Source of the DNA: Anaerolineae bacterium UTCFX2
GTDB taxonomy: Bacteria; Chloroflexota; Anaerolineae; Anaerolineales; UBA4823
Direction of reading: 5' to 3'
DNA: 64,000 nt
Assembly: GCA_002050125.1 (NCBI GenBank)
Contig: MWTA01000020.1
Span: 1-64,000, forward strand
Below the pieces are notes generated by a model, which searched no databases, was not told the origin of the DNA, and saw only the letters and a list, made by a program, of their open reading frames with translations. Below, in pieces: positions 24,783 to 32,693 of the stretch. Positions within the stretch are counted from its first letter, which is position 1. Each line of letters begins with the position of its first letter. A program made the translations under genes and the position numbers.

Positions 24783-26435
24783 CTACAAAGTCATCACGCA
24801 GCCGTCAGCGCGCGGGTCGCTGCCGCCGCACAACACGCCGCTGTGCGGATCGCGCTGGATGATCTGGCCGCGGCCGAAAACGAAACGCCGGCTGCCGCTG
24901 ACGGGCACGATCGGGTGACCCATTTCAGCCAGCTGAGACATCGCCTGCACCGGCAAGCCCTCTTCGAGCGCCACCGATCCACCGCTTCTGCCGTCCAATA
25001 TACAAAAGCGCGGCCGGTCGAGGGCGGATTGCGGGTCGAGCCGGTCGTCGATCAGAGCGCAGGTCACCTGCATATGGCCCTGGGGCTGCATGAAACCGCC
25101 CATCACGCCGAAACAGGCGAAAAGCTGCTCCGCTCCCTCATCTTCCGGGAGAGGTTTGGAGGCAGGCAGGGTTGCCATCGCCGGGATGATGGTATGGTAA
25201 GGGCGCTTGCCCGGCGCTAGGGCGTTCGGGCTGTCTGGGTCGAGGCTGAAGTTGTGACCCCGGTTCTGCAATGCGAACCCGCAGCCAGCCGGGACGATGC
25301 CCGTACCAAACCCCATATAAAGGCTGTTGATGAACGAACAGGCGTTGCCTTGCCCATCTACGACGCTCAGGTAAACCGTATCCGAGGCAGCCTGAGGCGC
25401 GCCGTGGGGGTGCTGCAACGAAGTCCGATTGGGGTCGATCAGGGAACGCCTGTGGCTGGCGTAATCTTTCGAGAGCAGCCCCTCCAGCGGGATCGAGCTG
25501 TAAGCCGGATCGGCGACGAAGGCGTGCGCGTCTGCGAACGCCAGGCGCATGGCTTCGATCTGCAGATGCAGGCGCTCGGGCGAAAGCGGCGGCAGGTCGG
25601 GCAGGTCAAATCCCTCCAGCAAGTTGAGCGCCAGCAGCGCAGCCAGCCCTTGTCCGTTTGGCGGACATTCCCAAATGTTCACGCCTCGATAGGAGGTGTG
25701 GATCGGCGTTTCCCAGGTGGTTTGGTGCGCGGCTAGGTCGCTTTCATCCAGACAGCCCTCAGCGGCGCGGACTGCCTGGACGATCAGGCGCGCCAGCTCG
25801 CCGGTGTAGAACGCCTGCTTGCCGCCTTCGGCAATGCGGGTGAGCGCCTCCGCCAGCCCAGGGTTGCGGAAGACCTCGCCCGCCCGGGGCGCTCGACCTT
25901 CTATGGTCAATTCTTGCCCGCCCAGTTCCGGTTTGAGCGCCTCCTGAGCGAGGTCAGCCCAATTATCGGCTGTCAGCGGCGCAACTGGAAAACCCTCCTC
26001 CGCCAATTGGATGGCTGGCTGCAAAACCTCCCGCAATGAGAGTTTTCCGTGCCGCTCGATCAGGTCGCTCCAACCCGCGCACGCCCCTGGCACAGTGACA
26101 GTATAAGGGTGGCGCGGCGGCAGCCCGGCGCTGAAACCTTCAGAACGCACGCGCTCCAAAGTGAGCGCGCCTGGCGCACGCCCCGAACCGTTCATGGCGC
26201 TGATACGCCCGGTTTGCGCAGAGTAGAACAGCGCGAAACAATCGCCCCCCAGACCCGTGGAGAACGGTTCACAGACGTTGAGCGCGGCTGCGGCTGCCAC
26301 CGCAGCATCCGCGGCGTTTCCGCCTTTGCGGAGCAGCTCCAGACCGGTTGCGACAGCCAGCGGCTGGCTTGCGCCAACCATGCCGCCGCGGGTGTAAACT
26401 GGAGACCGCTGTGAAGAAAATTCGAAGGTCTGCAT
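24783..26435 (-). CDS. ggt: Gamma-glutamyltransferase (Ntn hydrolase)
   Basis: 550 residues. The protein is a proenzyme. The catalytic threonine, which becomes the N-terminus of the small subunit after self-cleavage, is likely Thr 353 in SDTVYLSVVDGQGNACS. The large-subunit start MVGASQPLAVATGLELLRKGGNAADAAVAAA and the GLGGDCFALFY stretch are typical. It cleaves or transfers gamma-glutamyl groups from glutathione-like compounds. No signal peptide is present, so a cytoplasmic or non-classical location is expected, unlike the periplasmic E. coli enzyme. Some cephalosporin acylases and other family branches look similar. The next gene upstream, DUF3592, ends 12 bases from it. Confidence 0.88.
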   Translation of the reverse strand: MQTFEFSSQRSPVYTRGGMVGASQPLAVATGLELLRKGGNAADAAVAAAAALNVCEPFSTGLGGDCFALFYSAQTGRISAMNGSGRAPGALTLERVRSEGFSAGLPPRHPYTVTVPGACAGWSDLIERHGKLSLREVLQPAIQLAEEGFPVAPLTADNWADLAQEALKPELGGQELTIEGRAPRAGEVFRNPGLAEALTRIAEGGKQAFYTGELARLIVQAVRAAEGCLDESDLAAHQTTWETPIHTSYRGVNIWECPPNGQGLAALLALNLLEGFDLPDLPPLSPERLHLQIEAMRLAFADAHAFVADPAYSSIPLEGLLSKDYASHRRSLIDPNRTSLQHPHGAPQAASDTVYLSVVDGQGNACSFINSLYMGFGTGIVPAGCGFALQNRGHNFSLDPDSPNALAPGKRPYHTIIPAMATLPASKPLPEDEGAEQLFACFGVMGGFMQPQGHMQVTCALIDDRLDPQSALDRPRFCILDGRSGGSVALEEGLPVQAMSQLAEMGHPIVPVSGSRRFVFGRGQIIQRDPHSGVLCGGSDPRADGCVMTL

Positions 26436-26447
26436 GGCTTCCTTTGA

Positions 26448-26933
26448 CTACTCAGTGTAAAGATCCCGGATGAACGCGCGGGAGGGTTTGGTTTTATCCA
26501 CAATCAGCGTGACGTGATCCCCAGCTTTGATGAGGCGCGTCTCGGCGTTGCGGTGAACTTCCGCGCTGGAGAAGTACTCCTGGTGGTCAAAGATGTACAC
26601 ATATTCGACGCGCCCGTGATCGCGTTTTAGTTCGACGCTGGAAATTTTGCCTTTTACCTCTACACCCGTTTTGAAAGCTTTCCACAGAATCCAGAGGCGG
26701 ATCAGCAGCACCGCCAGCCCGCCGCCGGTTGCGATAAAAGCCAGCGTGAGGAAGATTGGATGCGCCTCAGCCTTGATCACGGGACCCGCGCCGCGCCAAT
26801 CGGGGGTCCAAGCCAGATAGACAATCCAGGCAACCACCGGCACCAGCGCCGCATAAAAAGCGGGATAATCGGTCCATAGGATGCGCCAAAGCGATAAGCG
26901 GCGTTTCGGGCTGTCCATCAAAGCTGCATCCAA
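26448..26933 (-). CDS. DUF3592-like membrane protein
   Basis: 161 residues, or 156 if the internal ATG at 26918 is used. Two membrane helices lie at about 25-45 and 62-84. They are followed by a soluble beta-rich part, GVEVKGKISSVELKRDHGRVEYVYIFDHQEYFSSAEVHRNAETRLIKAGDHVTLIVD, which fits the DUF3592 pattern of an extracytoplasmic or cytoplasmic SH3-like barrel. The function is unknown. It lies between selD and the gamma-glutamyltransferase gene with only 14 and 12 bases of spacing, so it probably shares their transcript. Confidence 0.65.
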   Translation of the reverse strand: MDAALMDSPKRRLSLWRILWTDYPAFYAALVPVVAWIVYLAWTPDWRGAGPVIKAEAHPIFLTLAFIATGGGLAVLLIRLWILWKAFKTGVEVKGKISSVELKRDHGRVEYVYIFDHQEYFSSAEVHRNAETRLIKAGDHVTLIVDKTKPSRAFIRDLYTE

Positions 26934-26947
26934 GGCGCCGGGGGATA

Positions 26948-28015
26948 TTAGAGCCGGACTTCGATCCCCTGACCGGCGACCGCTTCGCCGATGATCCAGG
27001 CTGGCTGGTTTTGGGCGGCAGCCTGACTGAGGAAATCCTCGATTTTGTCGGGCGAGACCGTTAGGAGCAGCCCGCCGCTGGTCTGGGCATCGAAGAGCAA
27101 GGTCTTGCTGGGCTCGTCCATCTCAGGCGGAAAAAGCACCTGTTTACTGTAATAGGCTAGGTTGTCGAGCGAACCGCCCGGAAAAATCCAATCGGCGGCG
27201 TATTTCTGCGCGCCGGAGGTGAACGGAATTTTTGAGTAGTTGAAGCGCAAGCCCAACCTAGAGGCTTCAGCGATTTCCAGCGCATGCCCGATCAGGCTGA
27301 AACCCGTCACGTCCGTGCCGCCGCGCACTCCACAGGCGGTGGCGATCTCGGAGGCGGTTTTATTGAGACGCTTCATCCAGCGCACGGCTTCTGCCACGTC
27401 CTCCGCTTCGGCAATTTCGCGCTTGAGCGCGGTTGTGACCGTGCCAAAACCGAGCGGCTTGGTGAGCACCAGGAGATCGCCAACCCGCGCGCCGTTTTTG
27501 CTGATGAACCGTTCTGGGTGCACAAACCCAAGCACGACCAGCCCGTATTTGGGTTCTTTGTCCTGCACGGTATGACCGCCGGCGACGACCACGCCGGCTT
27601 CGCGGGCTTTTTCAGCGCCGCCGCGTAAAATCGCAGCGCCGATTTCAGTGGGCAGGTGAGGAGGCAGCGCGGCGATGTTGAGCGCCAGGAACGGCGCGCC
27701 GCCCATCGCGTATACGTCCGAGAGGGCGTTCGCGGCTGCGATTGCGCCATAGTCGTAAGGGTCGTCCACAACCGGTGTGAAGAAGTCGACTGTGACAACC
27801 AGCGCCCGATCGTGATCCAACCGCCAGACCGAAGCGTCGTCGGGCTGACCAATGCCGACCAGCAGATTGGGATACTCCGCGGGTTGGAATAAGTCCTGGA
27901 TGGGGCGCAGAACCTGCGCCAGCGTCTCCGCATTCAGCTTAGACGCTCAACCAGCACAGTTTGAGAGAGTGGTCAGCCGGATCTGGCGACCAGACGGTGG
28001 GTTTTCCTGTTCCAT
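26948..28015 (-). CDS. selD: Selenide, water dikinase SelD, a selenoprotein with Sec at codon 23
   Basis: 355 residues if UGA at 27949-27947 is read as selenocysteine. Conventional calling would start at TTG 27820 and lose 65 residues including the active site. Translated through, the N-terminus is RLTTLSNCAGUASKLNA: Sec 23 falls on the catalytic Cys/Sec of SelD, followed by the conserved Ser-Lys (Lys 26). The rest is standard: DDASVW, TVDFFTPVVDDPYDYGAIAAANALSDVYAMGG, VVAGGHT, GTDVTGFSLIGH, LLFDAQTSGGLL. SelD makes selenophosphate from selenide and ATP. A SECIS-like hairpin follows the UGA. ATG 28039 is an alternative start. There is a -10 at 28117-28112. selA, selB and tRNA-Sec are not in the window. 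Confidence 0.9.
27904..27949 (-). promoter_or_regulatory. UGA-Sec codon and bacterial SECIS-like hairpin in selD
   Basis: UGA occupies 27949-27947. Thirty-three bases later GGCGCAG (27920-27914) and CTGCGCC (27910-27904) form a perfect 7-bp stem with a GUU loop, whose first base is G as SelB-bound SECIS loops require. An alternative 7-bp stem starts on the UGA itself: AGCGTCT (27947-27941) with AGACGCT (27927-27921). Both fit inside the coding sequence. Confidence 0.75.
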
Positions 28016-28111
28016 GTTTGCAATGTTGTCCTGCGGCATTTCCGCACGGTCGGTTAAATTCCGACAATCCTTTCAATTCAAAATGATTGCTGAGAGCAAC
28101 GGACGCTGAGA

Positions 28112-28117
28112 ATTATA
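28112..28117 (-). promoter_or_regulatory. -10 element upstream of selD
   Basis: TATAAT on the minus strand at 28117-28112 would start transcription near 28105, 90 nt before ATG 28015. No good -35 was found, so selD may also be read from the upstream dtd transcript. The 150-base gap between dtd and selD holds this element, the hairpin at 28135-28167 and nothing else seen. Confidence 0.35.
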
Positions 28118-28134
28118 ACTTCAATTCTGTTGAT

Positions 28135-28167
28135 GACCAGGAGGCGCGCAGGACGCGCCGTCTGGTC
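28135..28167 (-). terminator. Hairpin at the end of dtd
   Basis: GACCAG plus GGCGCG on one side pair with CGCGCC plus CTGGTC on the other (two 6-bp blocks around a 2x2 mismatch, 5-base loop). It overlaps the dtd stop codon. No T tract follows on the minus strand, so it may be a weak terminator or an mRNA-processing structure. Confidence 0.4.
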
Positions 28168-28603
28168 AACGCTCCAGCCAGATCGTCACCGGACCGTCGT
28201 TGTCGATCTCTACCAACATGTTGGCGCCAAATTCGCCGGTCTGCGTGGGGACCCCCAGGGCGTTCAGCTTCGCAGCGAAAAGGTCCACCAGGCGACGCGC
28301 GATTTCGGGTGGGGCGGCGTTGATGAACGAGGGCCGGCGCCCTTTGCGCGTGTCGGCGTAGAGTGTGAATTGGGAGACCACGATCGTTTCGCCGTGCACG
28401 TCAAGCAGCGAGCGGTTGATCTTACCTTGCTCGTCCTCGAAGATGCGCAGGTTGGCGATCTTCTCCACCAGATAGCTGGTTTGTTCTTCTCCGTCCTGGG
28501 GCCCGATCCCCAGCAGGATGACTATGCCCTGCCCGATTTGGGCGACCGTGCGCCCCGAGACAGAGACCCGTCCGCGGCGAACGCGCTGTAGAACCGCTCT
28601 CAT
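28166..28603 (-). CDS. dtd: D-aminoacyl-tRNA deacylase
   Basis: 145 residues, full length for Dtd. The two active-site motifs are present: [17 protein letters not shown] near residue 77-93 (SQxTL) and the C-terminal GPVTIW (Gly-cisPro). It removes D-amino acids from tRNAs, notably D-Tyr and D-Trp. Its position directly after trpS, with start and stop overlapping by four bases (ATGA at 28603), makes functional sense because TrpRS can charge D-tryptophan. It is the last gene of the T-box-controlled selW-trpS-dtd operon. Confidence 0.95.
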   Translation of the reverse strand: MRAVLQRVRRGRVSVSGRTVAQIGQGIVILLGIGPQDGEEQTSYLVEKIANLRIFEDEQGKINRSLLDVHGETIVVSQFTLYADTRKGRRPSFINAAPPEIARRLVDLFAAKLNALGVPTQTGEFGANMLVEIDNDGPVTIWLER

Positions 28604-29607
28604 TTGCCCATCACTTTTGGAAGCCCAACCGCTTCCCGAACTTCCTGCATTGTCCGCTCTGCAATCGTATCAGCGCGCTTTCGCCCGTCTTCGAGCACCT
28701 CCCAAACCTGGTCCGGTTCTTGATCCAGGCGGGCGCGCTGCTCGCGGTAGGGCGCCAGATGGAGGTTCAGGTTGTGCGCCAGCATTTTCTTGCAGTCCAC
28801 GCAGCCGATGCCAGCCCGGCGGCATTCCACGTCGATCATGCTGACCTCTGCAGGTGAAGAGAAGACCTTGTGAAAGGAGAAGACGTTGCAGACATCCGGA
28901 TTGCCCGGATCGGTGCGGCGAATGCGCGCCGGGTCGGTCACCATCTGCATCACGCGTTGGGTGGTTTCCTCGGGCGAAGCCGCCAGTTCGATGTGATTGT
29001 CGAGACTTTTGCTCATCTTCTGCTGACCGTCAATACCCAGCACCTTGGGAACCTCGGTGGCTTTCATTTGCGGCTCGATCAGCACATTGCTGTTGTAACG
29101 ATAGTTGAACGAGCGCACAGTCTCGCGGGCGAACTCGAGGTGCGGCTGCTGATCCACTCCAACCGGCACGAGGTCGGTCTTATACAAGACGATGTCGGCG
29201 GTCATCAGCACCGGGTAGCCCACCAGCCCATAATTGATGTTATACGGCTGCTGGCGGGCTTTTTCTTTGAAGGTCGGCAGGTCGGTCAGCTTGCCCAGAG
29301 GCGTCACCATGGATAAATAAGTGTGCAGTTCCATGACCTCTGGCACTTGCGATTGCACGAACAGGATCGTCTCGGCGGGGCGAATGCCGAGCGCCAGCCA
29401 GTCGAGCGCCATCTCATAAGTGTTCTGGCGCAGGTTCTCGGTCGATTCAACGGTGGTCAGGGCGTGCACGTCCGCAATGCAGTAGACGCATTCGTAGTTC
29501 TCCTGCAAGGCGATGTAGTTTTGAATGGCGCCCAAGTAATTACCCAGGTGTTGGCGTCCGGTTGGACGGGCGGCGGAGAATACGCGGCCTTTTTTAGGTT
29601 TTGTCAT
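28600..29607 (-). CDS. trpS: Tryptophanyl-tRNA synthetase, probable [4Fe-4S] type
   Basis: 335 residues, class Ic synthetase. The HIGH-like motif is PTGRQHLGN (15-23) and the KMSKS motif is at 197-201. Cysteines 240, 262, 269 and 272 give the pattern Cx21Cx6Cx2C. Thermotoga maritima TrpRS has nearly the same pattern (Cx22Cx6Cx2C) and holds a [4Fe-4S] cluster near the anticodon-binding region. E. coli and Bacillus TrpRS lack it. The start ATG overlaps the selW stop (ATGA), yet a strong AAGGAG site lies eight bases ahead, so it can be initiated independently. Expression is predicted to respond to uncharged tRNA-Trp through the T-box upstream. Confidence 0.95.
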   Translation of the reverse strand: MTKPKKGRVFSAARPTGRQHLGNYLGAIQNYIALQENYECVYCIADVHALTTVESTENLRQNTYEMALDWLALGIRPAETILFVQSQVPEVMELHTYLSMVTPLGKLTDLPTFKEKARQQPYNINYGLVGYPVLMTADIVLYKTDLVPVGVDQQPHLEFARETVRSFNYRYNSNVLIEPQMKATEVPKVLGIDGQQKMSKSLDNHIELAASPEETTQRVMQMVTDPARIRRTDPGNPDVCNVFSFHKVFSSPAEVSMIDVECRRAGIGCVDCKKMLAHNLNLHLAPYREQRARLDQEPDQVWEVLEDGRKRADTIAERTMQEVREAVGLPKVMGK

Positions 29608-29855
29608 AACCTCTCCTTCAATCCTTTGCGGATGAGCGTGGTAATTTCACCAGATTCAGCGTGCCGGCTTGTTTGCAGTTTCGAATACACCAGCCGGTCA
29701 TTCACGCTGACTTCGAAGCGCCCGCCATCGGAGGGCGTCAGCGTTAGCGTCTCGATCCCGGCTTCGAATTGTTCGAGCAATTCGGCTGCCAGACTGACAG
29801 CCCGGTTTGTATAATGTCAAACGGCGCAGTAGACGATTTGAATTTTCATGCGCAT
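29604..29855 (-). CDS. SelW-like (Rdx family) selenoprotein with CxxU redox motif
   Basis: 83 residues when UGA at 29819-29817 is read as Sec 13. The sequence begins MRMKIQIVYCAVUHYTNRA: a beta strand leading into C10-A-V-U13, the thioredoxin-like CxxU of the SelW/SelT/SelH family. The family strands continue in SDGGRFEVSVNDRLVYSK. The C-terminal helix is EITTLIRKGLKE. The frame is open from the UGA to the TGA at 29606-29604. The start ATG 29855 has AGGAGG six bases upstream. A second ATG at 29849 is in frame. A SECIS-like hairpin follows the UGA. The likely role is thiol/selenol redox, with partner unknown. The gene is the first after the tryptophan T-box and its stop overlaps trpS. Confidence 0.85.
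29784..29819 (-). promoter_or_regulatory. UGA-Sec codon and SECIS-like hairpin in the SelW-like gene
   Basis: UGA occupies 29819-29817. GGCTGTC (29802-29796) pairs with GGCAGCC (29790-29784): 7 bp including one G-U pair. The loop is AGUCU with G in second position and starts 21 bases after the UGA. Size, spacing and loop G fit the general bacterial SECIS description. Confidence 0.75.
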
Positions 29856-29881
29856 AACGAGCCTCCTGGTCAGAACAATGC

Positions 29882-29909
29882 AAAACCCCGCCGGTGATGC
29901 GACGGGGGT
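29882..29909 (-). terminator. Regulated terminator of the T-box leader
   Basis: ACCCC(C)GTCG (29909-29900) pairs with CGGCGGGGT (29893-29885) around a 6-base loop, with one bulged C and one G-U pair. The run TTTT follows at 29885-29882, 27 bases before the SelW-like start. Confidence 0.75.
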
Positions 29910-30151
29910 AGAGAGCCAGCTTCACAAAACGGGTTGGTCAATCGGCAGCCCGATCAAAGATCAGGACGGCAGATGAACCACCTGCCCGGATAACGGCGGC
30001 AAGACCGACGCAGGCTACGCGGAATGGCTCAAGCCCATTCCTTTCACCTTGCAGCTCAGAGGCCCATTCGGCATCGGCGTACAGACGGGATTATCACCAG
30101 CGCCCGCTCTCTGGGCTGTCGTCTCGATGCGTACTATCCCTCGTCAAAGCT
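29882..30151 (-). promoter_or_regulatory. Tryptophan T-box riboswitch
   Basis: Read on the minus strand. Stem I base: AGCT pairs with AGCT across a K-turn-like UUGACGA/UGA, then GAGG with CCTC. AGTA (30135-30132) opens the specifier loop, GCATCG pairs with CGATGC, then come the AGAGAG bulge and the GCTGGTGATAA distal loop, all standard T-box landmarks. The specifier is TGG at 30066-30064 after GAA. A stem III hairpin (GGAATGG with CCATTCC), the GCCGTTATC element and the tRNA-acceptor bulge AGGTGGTTC (29983-29975) follow. The UGG core is kept although the usual ACC after it is UCA. An intrinsic terminator ends it, so control is by transcription attenuation. Confidence 0.9.
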
Positions 30152-30171
30152 TTTTAGTTTCGATTGGCGAT

Positions 30172-30180
30172 AGTATATCA
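30172..30180 (-). promoter_or_regulatory. Extended -10 promoter of the T-box operon
   Basis: TGA directly before TATACT on the minus strand (30180 down to 30172). The start would be near 30165, just ahead of Stem I. Confidence 0.55.
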
Positions 30181-30272
30181 CAAGTGCGAAACCCGAAATG
30201 GCAATCTATGGGTTGCGCTATCAAAGACCGGGCAACTTTGGCAACTAAAAAGATGATTATCTCGATGGAGTA

Positions 30273-30281
30273 TGCTACAAT
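30273..30281 (+). promoter_or_regulatory. Extended -10 promoter of the MEMO-like gene
   Basis: TGC followed by TACAAT at 30276-30281. The start would be near 30288, leaving a leader of about 150 nt. The stretch 30182-30439 also has a short direct repeat (GGCAACT twice near 30231-30245). I see no recognisable riboswitch or small gene in the leader. Confidence 0.45.
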
Positions 30282-30439
30282 AATTGATTGACCGGTAATG
30301 TGCGAATCATTCCCCAAATTAAAATTGCTCAGATTCTCGGAAGATTTGGTGGCAGCACATATTAGAGGGGCTGTAAAAAGTTCAACGGGGTTTCAAGCCA
30401 GCAGCCTGGACCTCGTAACTGTATAGAAAGCGAATCAAA

Positions 30440-31309
30440 ATGAGCCAAAAGACTGATATCCGACCTTCACCAATTGCGGGGCAATGGTATCCTGCAAATC
30501 CGGTCAGCCTGGCTGATTCTGTCGACCATTATCTGGATCAGGCGCGCCTACCGGCGCTGGGCGGTCAGGTGATTGGCGTGATCGCGCCGCATGCCGGTCA
30601 TCTCTACTCCGGTCCGGTGGCAGGGTATGCCTTCGCCGCCCTGCGCGGGATGCAGCCCGAGGTGGTTGTGGTTGTCTCGCCAATGCATTATCCCTATAGC
30701 GAACCGCTGCTCAGTACGGCGCATGACGCCTATCGCACCCCGTTGGGTGATATCCCGGTTGATCAGCCGTCTTTAAGCAGGCTGGATCAACACTTGAAGG
30801 AAACGCGCAATATTGGATTGGAGCGGGTGAAGCGCGACCCTGAACATTCGCTCGAGATCGAACTGCCTTTCTTGCAGCGGGCATTAGCCGGTCCTTTTAA
30901 ACTCGTCCCGATCATGGTCGTCGATCCGAGCGTCCGGACCGCGCGCCTGCTCGGCGAGGCGATCAGCCGGCTGGTCGCCGAAAGCGGCTGGGTCCCGGGC
31001 AAACAGGTGATCCTGGTTGCCAGCACCGATCTTTCCCATTTCTACCCACAGAGCGTGGCTAACGCGCTGGACGCCGAATTGTTGCGCCGGGTAGGTGATT
31101 TCGATCCGGCAGGAGTGATACGCGCCGAAGAAGAAGGAAAGGGGTTTGCGTGCGGGCGCGGCGCAGTGGCGGCAGTCATGTTTGCTGCCCAAAGAATGGG
31201 TGCAGACCAAATTCGCGTGCTGCATTATGCCACTTCGGGAGACGTCACCGGGGATTATGAGCGGGTCGTCGGGTACGGCGCGGCGGTGATCACCAAACGG
31301 GAAGGTTAG
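30440..31309 (+). CDS. MEMO1-like protein (AmmeMemoRadiSam system protein B)
   Basis: 289 residues. The MEMO fold, related to extradiol dioxygenases, is indicated by GVIAPHAGHLYSGPVAGYAFA (about 50-70), EHSLEIELPFLQ near 137-148 and STDLSHFYPQ near 197-206. The three metal-ligand candidates are the His in PHAGH, His 138 and the Asp/His of TDLSHF. In the AmmeMemoRadiSam system this protein is encoded with an AMMECR1 domain protein and a radical SAM protein. Neither partner is next to it here, so it may act alone. The function of the family is unresolved. It is followed ten bases later by the CNNM/CBS gene. Confidence 0.88.
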   Translation: MSQKTDIRPSPIAGQWYPANPVSLADSVDHYLDQARLPALGGQVIGVIAPHAGHLYSGPVAGYAFAALRGMQPEVVVVVSPMHYPYSEPLLSTAHDAYRTPLGDIPVDQPSLSRLDQHLKETRNIGLERVKRDPEHSLEIELPFLQRALAGPFKLVPIMVVDPSVRTARLLGEAISRLVAESGWVPGKQVILVASTDLSHFYPQSVANALDAELLRRVGDFDPAGVIRAEEEGKGFACGRGAVAAVMFAAQRMGADQIRVLHYATSGDVTGDYERVVGYGAAVITKREG

Positions 31310-31319
31310 AGTTTTTTTA

Positions 31320-32675
31320 ATGAATGAGAGCGCTCTATTTGATGTGCTTGGATTGGTCTCGATCGCGGTTTTCGTCTTGGCGAATGGTTTTTTTGTTGCC
31401 GCAGAATTCTCATTGATCAGCGTACGGCGCACCCGCATCGCCGAACTGACCGCGCGCGGACAGACAGGGGCTAAGGCGGTGCAAGAGGCGATTTCAAACC
31501 CAGACCGGGTGATCGCCGCGACCCAGCTTGGGATCACTTTATCCAGCCTGGCGCTGGGATGGGCAGGGGAGCCGGCGCTTAGCCACCTGATCTATCCCAT
31601 TGTGGCGCTCTTCCCCCGCGCAATCCAGAGCGGGCTTTCACACAGTATTTCTTCCATCCTGGCGTTCTCAGTAATCACCTTCCTGCATGTTGTTGTCGGC
31701 GAGTTGGCGCCAAAGTCAATTGCGCTGCAAAATCCCGAACGCACATCGATTGTCGTGGCAGGTCCGACGCTGCTCACCGAAAAGATTTTTAAGCCGGTGA
31801 TCTGGGCGCTCAATGGCGCCGGCAATGGTTTATTGCGCTTGCTCGGAATCCAGCCAGCCAGCGGTCACCAGCTTGTGCATTCTGTGGAAGAATTGCGAAT
31901 GTTGGTGAGCGCCAGCGCGGACCAGGGAGTAGTGCGCGCGGACGAACGCGAGATGCTCAACGCCGTTTTTGACTTCGGCGAGTTGATGGTGCGCCAGGTG
32001 CTCATGCCGCGCACCGAGGTGGTGGGGGTACAGGCGGATACACCCCTAGATGAAGTGATCACCCTGGTTACTCAGACCTCCTATACCAAATTTCCGGTCT
32101 ATGAAGACAGCCTGGATCAGGTGATCGGCATTGTCCAGGTGCGCGACCTCTTGAGCGCGATGCAGTCTCCCGATTGTAAGGAATGCGTGGCGCGCGATTT
32201 TGTGCGGGAGCCGCTCTACGTGCCGGAAACCCTGCCGGTGCGCGCCCTGCTGCGCCTCTTCCGGGATCAACGCCAACACATGGCGATTGTGTTGGATGAA
32301 TTCGGCGGCACCGCCGGGATCGCCACCCTCCAGGACCTGCTGGAGGAGATCGTTGGCGAAGTGAGCGACCTGTATGACCAAAGCTTGCCAGGCTTTCAGA
32401 GCTTGCCAGACGGATCGATCCTGGTTGACGGCTTGACCCAACTCGAGGAGGTCAATCAACATCTCGACCTGAACCTGGTTGAGCCGCATTACGACACGAT
32501 TGCCGGCTTTGTTATGGGAAAGCTCGGTCGCATCCCGCGCCAGAACGACGTGGTGGAAGGCGAGGACGTGCGGGTGCGGGTGGTCGAGATGGACGGGCTG
32601 AGGGTGAGCCGGGTCTCGCTGAGCCTGAAAGGCGAGGGGGGCAATCCGAAACCGGCTACAAGTAAAGATTCGTAA
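31320..32675 (+). CDS. CNNM/CorC-type transporter with CBS pair (hemolysin-C family)
   Basis: 451 residues. The N-terminal CNNM (DUF21) domain has three to four membrane helices and the typical [21 protein letters not shown] and [19 protein letters not shown] segments. A CBS-domain pair follows (about 215-330: [61 protein letters not shown]). A CorC_HlyC transporter-associated domain closes the protein (about 350-440). Relatives export Mg2+ and sometimes Na+ or Co2+, with ATP/Mg sensed by CBS. The name hemolysin is historical. It is encoded between the MEMO-like gene and priA with gaps of 10 and 18 bases. Confidence 0.92.
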   Translation: MNESALFDVLGLVSIAVFVLANGFFVAAEFSLISVRRTRIAELTARGQTGAKAVQEAISNPDRVIAATQLGITLSSLALGWAGEPALSHLIYPIVALFPRAIQSGLSHSISSILAFSVITFLHVVVGELAPKSIALQNPERTSIVVAGPTLLTEKIFKPVIWALNGAGNGLLRLLGIQPASGHQLVHSVEELRMLVSASADQGVVRADEREMLNAVFDFGELMVRQVLMPRTEVVGVQADTPLDEVITLVTQTSYTKFPVYEDSLDQVIGIVQVRDLLSAMQSPDCKECVARDFVREPLYVPETLPVRALLRLFRDQRQHMAIVLDEFGGTAGIATLQDLLEEIVGEVSDLYDQSLPGFQSLPDGSILVDGLTQLEEVNQHLDLNLVEPHYDTIAGFVMGKLGRIPRQNDVVEGEDVRVRVVEMDGLRVSRVSLSLKGEGGNPKPATSKDS

Positions 32676-32693
32676 ATCACCCGGGGAAGCGCA

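Noticed and set aside
26948-27820. SelD called as a short protein starting at TTG 27820, or as a nonsense-mutated pseudogene
   Set aside because: The 65 codons upstream encode a canonical SelD N-terminus with the UGA at the catalytic position, and SECIS-like hairpins follow; a selenoprotein explains all of this.
30182-30439. Small protein-coding gene between the T-box promoter and the MEMO-like gene
   Set aside because: Open frames here have no ribosome site or family similarity and overlap both promoters.
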